Source: an uncultured Clostridia bacterium
Lineage (GTDB): Bacteria; Bacillota; Clostridia; TANB77; CAG-508
Length of the DNA stretch: 64,000 nucleotides
Assembly: GCA_934141475.1 (NCBI GenBank)
Contig: CAKPCG010000001.1
Span: forward strand, 1-64,000
Direction of reading: 5' to 3'
Under the pieces are notes generated by a model. That model ran no database searches and was not told where the DNA came from. It was given only the letters and a program-made list of their open reading frames with translations. The translations under genes and the position numbers were made by a program. Positions 58,310 to 64,000 of this stretch are shown here, piece by piece. Positions within the stretch are counted from its first letter, which is position 1. Every line of letters starts with the position of its first letter.

Positions 58310-59218
58310 GTGAAAAAAATTAAAGTTTTAACAGCAATTGGAGATAAATATTTAAATGAAAAATTAAAAAAAGAAGAAGAAATAGAAATCGTAGAAAACG
58401 ACATTTTTTATAAAGAAGGAATTTTAGAATATTTAGAAAAAAATAAAAATATTGACATTTTAATTTTGTATGAAAAATTGCCTGGAGAAATTGAATTAAT
58501 TAATTTAATAAAAAAAATAAAATTAATTAATAATGAAATTATAATTTATTTTATTTTAGAAAATAAAAATAAATTTTTAGAAAATAAATTAAAAAATGAA
58601 AATATAAAAAATATAATATATATTAATGAAATAAATATAGAAGAATTTATAGAAAAAATAAAAAATAAAAATATGAAAAGTACAGAAAGATTATTTGAAG
58701 AAATAAATAATTTAAAAAATATTATTAATATAAAAAATAAAGAATTAGAAAAATATAAAAATATATATTTAAATAAAAAAATAATATTATTTGTAGGAGA
58801 GAAAAACGTTGGAAAAACAACGATTATAAGCAATATAAATAAAATTATTAAAGAAAAAAATAAATATGAATTGAAAGAAATAGATATAAATAATTATTTA
58901 AACATAGAAGAAAATATTTTTTTGACTATTTTTGTTTTTGAAATAAATTATAAAAATATAATAAAAAATAAAAAAATAATAAATAAAATAATAAATGAAA
59001 AAAATAAAAACATAAAAATAATTTTTAATAAAATAAATAATTACTCAATAAATAAAAAAATATTAAAAAATATATTAAAAAATAAAAAAATAATTGGAAA
59101 TATAAATTTAAATATTTATTGTAATTATATTTTTAATGAGGAAAATAATTATAAAAAACAAAATAAAAAATTGAGAAAAATATATCTAAAAATAATTAAA
59201 AGAATGGAAAAAAATTAA
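58310..59218 (+). CDS. Receiver-like plus P-loop NTPase protein (TadZ/CpaE-like layout)
   Basis: A protein of about 302 residues. The N-terminal part (about 3-115, KVLTAIGDKYLNEKLKKEEE, IDILILYEKLPGEIELINLI) has the alternation of a receiver-like fold without phosphorylation residues being clear. After a coiled stretch, FVGEKNVGKTTIISNI is a P-loop (about 160-175). The second NTPase half is short and low in complexity (Lys, Asn, Ile, Glu). The start is uncertain: GTG at 58310 overlaps GAGGTG, which could instead serve an ATT start at 58319. Function unknown; a partner of the adjacent VirB4-like ATPase is inference. Confidence 0.55.
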   Translation: MKKIKVLTAIGDKYLNEKLKKEEEIEIVENDIFYKEGILEYLEKNKNIDILILYEKLPGEIELINLIKKIKLINNEIIIYFILENKNKFLENKLKNENIKNIIYINEINIEEFIEKIKNKNMKSTERLFEEINNLKNIINIKNKELEKYKNIYLNKKIILFVGEKNVGKTTIISNINKIIKEKNKYELKEIDINNYLNIEENIFLTIFVFEINYKNIIKNKKIINKIINEKNKNIKIIFNKINNYSINKKILKNILKNKKIIGNINLNIYCNYIFNEENNYKKQNKKLRKIYLKIIKRMEKN

Positions 59219-59650
59219 AATAAATTTTTATAAAATTAATAATTTTAAATAAAATATTAATGCTAGATAAAAATGATGAAAAATAGTAAATGAAAAAATG
59301 AAAATATCAAAATAATTTTTAATAAAATAAATAATTATTCAATAAATAAAAAAATATTAAAAAATATATTTAAAAATAATTGAAAATATAAATTTAAATA
59401 TTTATTGTAATTATATTTTTTATGAGAAAAATAATTATAAAAAGCAAAATAAAAAATAGAAAAAGTATATTTAAAAATAATTAAAAAATAGAAAAAATTA
59501 AAATGAACTTTTATAAAATTAATAATTTTAAATAAAATATTAATTCTAAATAAAAAAGGATAAAAAATAAAGCAAAAAAATATTTAAAAATAATTAAAAA
59601 AATTGAGATTGATATTTTTAAACAAAATAAATACTATAAAAAATATATTA
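59219..59650 (+). pseudogene. Decayed duplicate of the 3' end of the P-loop gene
   Basis: The segment about 59290-59560 repeats, with many changes, the last 210 bases of the preceding gene and about 60 bases after it (compare 59000-59270). Stops and frame changes interrupt it. It looks like a tandem duplication that has lost its coding capacity. No other gene is seen in this gap. Confidence 0.75.
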
Positions 59651-59674
59651 TAGATAAGAATAAAAAGGAGAAAA

Positions 59675-60370
59675 ATGGAATTAAATACAGAAATAAATTT
59701 AGTAAAAGAACAAGAACAAAATGAATTTATAAATTCTACACTTTGGAAAACTATAAATAATGGAGTAGATATTGGAATAAGATATTTGTTTCCAGATTTA
59801 ATTGAAGATGAAATAATTGAATTGAAAAATAATTTGATTAATTTCGGATTAAAAGACGGAATAAAAAAATCAATAGATTCTGTTATTGAAACAGGAAAAG
59901 AAATTTCAGGAATAATGACAGGAAATTTTGAAAATATTACACAAATACAAAAAACGATAAAAAATGGAGGGGTAATAGATAAAATATCCGACATTATGGA
60001 TTTGGTAATTGAAAAAAGTGTAAAAAATGGAAAAATAAATTACAATGTTGGAAAAACATTAAAAAAAGGAAAAGTATCAATTTTATCTAGTATAGAAAAA
60101 AATATTGCATCTACATTAAATGATCAAATTACAAGTGCAAAAAATATTGATAAATATATAAGTAATTGGAATAATTTTTATAATTTAAAAGATTTTAATG
60201 GAATGCAAAAAGAATATATAAAAATGGAAAAGGAATTAGAAAAATTAATACCTTTAGAAAATACGATAAAAAATGCAAGATATGTTGAAAATATTCACAA
60301 CTTAATAAAAAACAATGGGAAAAATTTTGAGCTTAATGAGGAAATAAAAGAACTTGCAAGTAAATTATAA
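59675..60370 (+). CDS. Hypothetical helical protein upstream of gyrA
   Basis: A 231-residue, apparently all-helical soluble protein with no signal peptide, and no family I can name. It has an AAGGAG site. The middle (about 60-130) carries repeated amphipathic helices with IKKSIDSVIETGKEISGIM. Its codon use is A-rich but the protein is less degenerate than its neighbours and looks under selection. It stands between the decayed duplicate and gyrA. No function assigned. Confidence 0.65.
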   Translation: MELNTEINLVKEQEQNEFINSTLWKTINNGVDIGIRYLFPDLIEDEIIELKNNLINFGLKDGIKKSIDSVIETGKEISGIMTGNFENITQIQKTIKNGGVIDKISDIMDLVIEKSVKNGKINYNVGKTLKKGKVSILSSIEKNIASTLNDQITSAKNIDKYISNWNNFYNLKDFNGMQKEYIKMEKELEKLIPLENTIKNARYVENIHNLIKNNGKNFELNEEIKELASKL

Positions 60371-60414
60371 ATAAAATTTATAGATAGTTAAAAATAAAAA
60401 AAGGTAATTTAAAC

Positions 60415-60443
60415 TTGCAAAAAACTAATCTTTTTAGTATAAT
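60415..60443 (+). promoter_or_regulatory. Promoter of gyrA
   Basis: TTGCAA (60415-60420), exactly 17 bp, TATAAT (60438-60443), 37 bp before the gyrA start codon. Confidence 0.75.
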
Positions 60444-60479
60444 ACAAAATATAATAACAATTGAAAAGAGGTAGAAACA

Positions 60480-62921
60480 ATGGCGGAAAGACAAGATGGA
60501 AAAATAATAGAAAGAGACATCGACGAAGAAATGAGAACCGCATACATAAGTTATGCAATGAGCGTTATAGTACAGCGTGCTCTTCCAGATGTAAGAGATG
60601 GTTTAAAACCTGTACATAGAAGAATTTTATATACAATGCATGAAGACGGTCTTACTCCAGATAAACCATATAGAAAATCTGCAACAACAGTTGGAGACGT
60701 TTTAGGTAGATATCATCCACATGGTGATGCTTCAGTTTATGATGCATTAGTTAGACTAGCACAGGATTTTTCAATGAGATACATGTTAGTTGATGGTCAT
60801 GGAAATTTTGGATCAATAGATGGAGATCCACCAGCAGCATATCGTTATACAGAAGCTAGATTATCTAAAATAGCAGAATTAATGCTTACAGATATAGAAA
60901 AAAATACAGTAGATTTTATGCCTAACTTTGATGATAGATTACAAGAGCCTACAGTATTACCAGCACAAATTCCAGCTTTATTAGTAAATGGTTCATCAGG
61001 TATAGCCGTAGGAATGGCAACTAATATACCACCACATAACCTAACTGAAGTTATAAATGGATTGATAGAAATAATTGATAAAGATGAAGTTACTGACGAT
61101 GATTTAATGAAAATAATTAAAGGACCTGACTTTCCAACAGAAGGTTTAATACTTGGAACAGAAGGAATAAGAGAAGCTTATAAAACTGGTAGAGGAAAAA
61201 TTATTTTAAGAGCAGAAACTGAAATAGAAGAAATGTCAGGAAATAAACAAAGAATAATAGTAAGTTCTTTACCATATCAAGTTAATAAAGCAAAATTAAT
61301 AGAAAATATAGCACATTTAGTTAGGGAAAAACGTATTGAGGGAATTTCAGAAATTAGAGACGAATCAGATAGAAAAGATAGAGTAAGAATTGTAATAGAA
61401 CTAAAAAAAGATGCAAATGCTCAAGTAGTTCTTAATCAATTATTTAAAAATACACAAATGCAAACAAGTTTTGGGGTAATAATGCTAGCATTAGTAAATA
61501 ATGAACCTAAAATATTAACATTAAGACAATGCTTAGATTATTATTTGGAACACAGAAAAGATGTAACACTTCGTAGAACAAAATTTGAATTAGACAAGGC
61601 ATTAGCAAGAGCTCATATATTAGAAGGTCTGAGAATAGCAATAGACAATATTGACGAAATTATTGCAATAATAAGAAGTTCATATGATGATGCAAAAGAA
61701 AGATTAATGGAGAGATTTAAGCTTACAGATATTCAAGCACAAGCAATACTTGACATGAGACTTAAAACATTATCAGGATTACAACGTGAAAAAATAGAAG
61801 AAGAATATAATGAGCTTATGAAGTTAATTGCTCATTTAAGAGACATATTAAATAGTGAACACTTAGTATTTGAAGTAATAAAAGAAGAACTTATTAAGGT
61901 AAGAGAAAAATTTGGTGATGAAAGAAAAACAAAAATAAAACCTGCAGAAGGAGACTTTGAAATAGAGGATTTAATAAAAGAAGAACAAACAGTTATAGCC
62001 CTAACACATTTTGGATATATTAAAAGAATGCCAATAGATACATACAAAAATCAAAGAAGAGGCGGAAAGGGAATTACAGGTATAGCAACAAGAGAAGGAG
62101 ACTTTGTTAAACAAATTTTCACATCATCAACACATGATTTAATTTTATTCTTTACAAATAAAGGAAAACTATACAAATTAAAAGGATATGAAATACCAGA
62201 AGCTGGAAGAACAGCAAAAGGTACAGCGATTGTAAATCTTTTAAGCCTTGATCCAGGAGAAAAAATATCAGCTGTAATACCAATTCAAAATTTTGCAGAA
62301 GGTAAATATTTACTTATGGGAACAAAAAATGGATTAATTAAAAAGACTCCATTAATAGAATACAATTCAGGTAAAAAGACAGGTCTTTTAGGAATAACAT
62401 TAAAAGATAATGATGAACTAATATCTGTAAAATTAACAGATGGACAAGACAATGTAGTTTTTGTAACCAGAAAAGGTTTATGTATAACTTTTGAAGAAAA
62501 AGAAGTAAGACCAATGGGTAGAATTGCTCAAGGTGTAATAGGAATAAGACTTTCAGATGATGATGAAGTAATTGGAATGGAATCAATAATTACAGGAAGT
62601 AAGGCAACTTTACTTGCAATTACAGAAAATGGATTTGGAAAACGTACGGAGCTTGATGAATACAGAGTTCAATTAAGAGGTGGAAGAGGTGTTATAACAT
62701 ATAAAGTTACACCAAAAACAGGAGAACTTGTAGGAGTAAAAATTGCAGATGATACACAAGATGTAATGCTGATTACAGATACAGGAACAATAATAAGAAT
62801 GAATGTAAATGAAATAAGCATACTTGGAAGATCAACACAAGGAGTTACTTTAATGAGAACTAATGATGGTGGAAAAGTAGTTAGCATAGAAATAGTAGAA
62901 AATGAAGAAGATACAATGTAA
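60480..62921 (+). CDS. gyrA: DNA gyrase subunit A
   Basis: An 813-residue subunit with the DNA-cleaving tyrosine in AAYRYTEARLS, the winged-helix stretch RYHPHGDASVYDALVR and six C-terminal blades beginning with the GyrA box QRRGGKGI. The Ser/Asp positions of the quinolone-determining region (GDASVYD) are of the sensitive type as far as I can judge. It starts after AGAGGTAG. Intact, without any CGG in frame. Confidence 0.97.
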   Translation: MAERQDGKIIERDIDEEMRTAYISYAMSVIVQRALPDVRDGLKPVHRRILYTMHEDGLTPDKPYRKSATTVGDVLGRYHPHGDASVYDALVRLAQDFSMRYMLVDGHGNFGSIDGDPPAAYRYTEARLSKIAELMLTDIEKNTVDFMPNFDDRLQEPTVLPAQIPALLVNGSSGIAVGMATNIPPHNLTEVINGLIEIIDKDEVTDDDLMKIIKGPDFPTEGLILGTEGIREAYKTGRGKIILRAETEIEEMSGNKQRIIVSSLPYQVNKAKLIENIAHLVREKRIEGISEIRDESDRKDRVRIVIELKKDANAQVVLNQLFKNTQMQTSFGVIMLALVNNEPKILTLRQCLDYYLEHRKDVTLRRTKFELDKALARAHILEGLRIAIDNIDEIIAIIRSSYDDAKERLMERFKLTDIQAQAILDMRLKTLSGLQREKIEEEYNELMKLIAHLRDILNSEHLVFEVIKEELIKVREKFGDERKTKIKPAEGDFEIEDLIKEEQTVIALTHFGYIKRMPIDTYKNQRRGGKGITGIATREGDFVKQIFTSSTHDLILFFTNKGKLYKLKGYEIPEAGRTAKGTAIVNLLSLDPGEKISAVIPIQNFAEGKYLLMGTKNGLIKKTPLIEYNSGKKTGLLGITLKDNDELISVKLTDGQDNVVFVTRKGLCITFEEKEVRPMGRIAQGVIGIRLSDDDEVIGMESIITGSKATLLAITENGFGKRTELDEYRVQLRGGRGVITYKVTPKTGELVGVKIADDTQDVMLITDTGTIIRMNVNEISILGRSTQGVTLMRTNDGGKVVSIEIVENEEDTM

Positions 62922-62930
62922 TAAATATAA

Positions 62931-62968
62931 AAAGTTATTAAAAGAAGCAATTCTTTTAATAACTTTTT
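62931..62968 (+). terminator. Terminator after gyrA
   Basis: A 16-bp perfect stem (62931-62946 with 62951-62966), GCAA tetraloop, then T run. Confidence 0.93.
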
Positions 62969-63067
62969 TTTATAAAATTGAGATACATGTCAAATAGTGA
63001 CAAAATATTCAAATAAAACATGGTATAATTAACATAATATATATAAATTATATATTTTTAATCTATA

Positions 63068-63120
63068 ATAGCCACTAATATGCATTCTTAAAAAATTTAA
63101 TTCTTTATATTAGTGGCTAT
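63068..63120. other. Inverted repeat in the gyrA-downstream gap
   Basis: Perfect 14-bp arms (63068-63081 and 63107-63120, containing TAGCCACTAATA) enclose a 25-base AT-rich loop. No T run follows. It may be a structured leader or a protein-binding site upstream of the next gene. Confidence 0.6.
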
Positions 63121-63226
63121 ATTCATTTGTAAAGAAAATGTAAAGAAAAAGAAATGAAAATGTAACAACAAAAATATTTTTATGTGATATTATATAATAA
63201 GATATAAATTATTCGGGGGTGAAACT

Positions 63227-63397
63227 ATGAGTGATGATTTAGGAAGAGACATTGTAGATGGAAGTATAATAAATTGGTCAAAATTAAGTAAAGAAGAATT
63301 AGAAAATATTATAGACGTATATAAACAAAAAGAAAAAGAGACATTAGAAAAGGTAGATAAAGAGCTTTCAATGGAAGATGATGAAGATCAACGATAA
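63227..63397 (+). CDS. Small acidic hypothetical protein
   Basis: A 56-residue protein starting with ATG after GGGGGTGA: MSDDLGRDIVDGSIINWSKL then a charged helix and an acidic end. The penultimate sense codon region uses CGA for Arg, so CGA still appears as a sense codon. I do not recognise a family. It is probably cotranscribed with the following coiled-coil gene. Confidence 0.6.
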   Translation: MSDDLGRDIVDGSIINWSKLSKEELENIIDVYKQKEKETLEKVDKELSMEDDEDQR

Positions 63398-63422
63398 AAA
63401 TAAATAGAAAGGAATTAAAAAA

Positions 63423-64000
63423 ATGGATGATAATAACAAGGATTTAGAAGAACAAAAAGGCTTTATTGATTTAATAAAGAAACTTGTAGAATATCAAGCA
63501 ATAATTTCTAAAGCTGAAGCACAGCTAGCATTAAGAGAAGGACAAGACCAAGTAAAAAAAATAGTAAGTAGCACAGAAAATAGATTACAAGACCAAGCTA
63601 AAAAGTTTGGAACAAAAATGAATGAAGCTGAAAAACAATATGTTCAAAATGGCGAAGAAAAAAAAGGGATTTTAGAACAATACAAGAGCGTATTAGACGA
63701 AGTAAATGAAAAATATGAAAGTTTATTGCAAAACTGTATTGAAAAAGAAAATGAGCTTCAAGCAGATGAACAATCAACTAGTATAGAACAAAAAGAAAAT
63801 CAAATCGAAATTAAAAAAATAAAAAAAGAGTTTACTAATACAAAAAAAGAGGTTGTAGAAGCAACCAAAAATATGAATTTAGAAGAAGCAAGAGAGAAAA
63901 TAGCAAAATTAGAAGAATTAAAAGAAAAAGAAGATGAATTAAGGGCAAAAGATAAATTACTAGAAAGTAGACGTATAGAGTTAAGAAAAGCCGTAGAAGA
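63423..64000 (+). CDS. Coiled-coil protein, 3' end outside window
   Basis: The first 192 residues of a protein that continues past the window. It begins MDDNNKDLEEQKGFIDLIKK and is a nearly continuous coiled coil rich in Glu, Lys, Gln. AAAGGAATT precedes the ATG. No catalytic motif is visible in the part present; function not assigned. Confidence 0.6.
   Translation, partial: MDDNNKDLEEQKGFIDLIKKLVEYQAIISKAEAQLALREGQDQVKKIVSSTENRLQDQAKKFGTKMNEAEKQYVQNGEEKKGILEQYKSVLDEVNEKYESLLQNCIEKENELQADEQSTSIEQKENQIEIKKIKKEFTNTKKEVVEATKNMNLEEAREKIAKLEELKEKEDELRAKDKLLESRRIELRKAVE

Overview
The window is a very AT-rich piece of a low-GC Gram-positive chromosome, most likely from an uncultured member of the Clostridia. 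The evidence is the origin gene order (rsmG-mnmG-mnmE-jag-yidC-yidD-rnpA-rpmH-dnaA-dnaN-recF-gyrB-gyrA), Clostridium-type ParAB plus DUF4446, a GerMN protein, a VanW protein and a very large 2-hydroxyacyl-CoA dehydratase activase-like protein. It contains oriC: DnaA boxes flank dnaA, with a CTA-repeat unwinding element between dnaA and dnaN. Most genes on either side are co-oriented with replication leaving that point.

Layout: 1-9.4 kb holds rsmI/trmN6 (minus), then GerMN, VanW, the giant activase and a DnaJ-domain protein (plus). 9.4-33.7 kb is one long minus-strand operon from a strong promoter at 33.73-33.76 kb. It encodes a Gram-positive type IV secretion machine: coiled-coil protein, four pilin-like proteins, a PrgI/VirB3-like protein, a split VirB4, four tandem VirB6-like membrane proteins, a Gly-rich membrane protein, three VirB8-like proteins, an M15 peptidase, an NlpC/P60 protein, and a 935-residue VirB6-like protein carrying both a class A beta-lactamase-like domain and an NlpC/P60 domain. 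I see no relaxase and no VirD4 coupling protein. 33.8-39.5 kb has a polysaccharide deacetylase, an ECF sigma/DUF4179 anti-sigma pair, a HepT/MntA pair, two tRNA-Ser genes and DUF4446. 39.5-48.5 kb has parB, parA, rsmG, mnmG, mnmE, jag, yidC, yidD, rnpA and rpmH. 48.5-55.4 kb has oriC, dnaA, dnaN, recF and gyrB. 55.9-60.4 kb is an extremely A-rich insert between gyrB and gyrA with a second split VirB4-like ATPase. gyrA and the start of a further plus-strand pair close the window.

The main discovery concerns decoding. Seven genes, including essential rnpA and the tRNA-modification gene mnmE, are split by +1 frameshifts at eight places. At every one of the eight, the break is exactly an in-frame CGG codon. 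Skipping its C, and so reading the following GGN as glycine, restores one continuous protein of the expected length and puts Gly where the families conserve it (VGK in RnpA, the PG.GG loop of MnmE, the LVGS helix of a VirB6 paralogue). Reading by eye through about 19,000 codons, I found no in-frame CGG read as arginine in any recognised family. The single other in-frame CGG is in an uncertain 58-codon reading frame at 9.5 kb. The simplest reading is that CGG is not an Arg codon here. Instead it triggers obligatory +1 frameshifting, or the quadruplet CGGN is decoded as Gly. I do not know a described bacterial code with this property.
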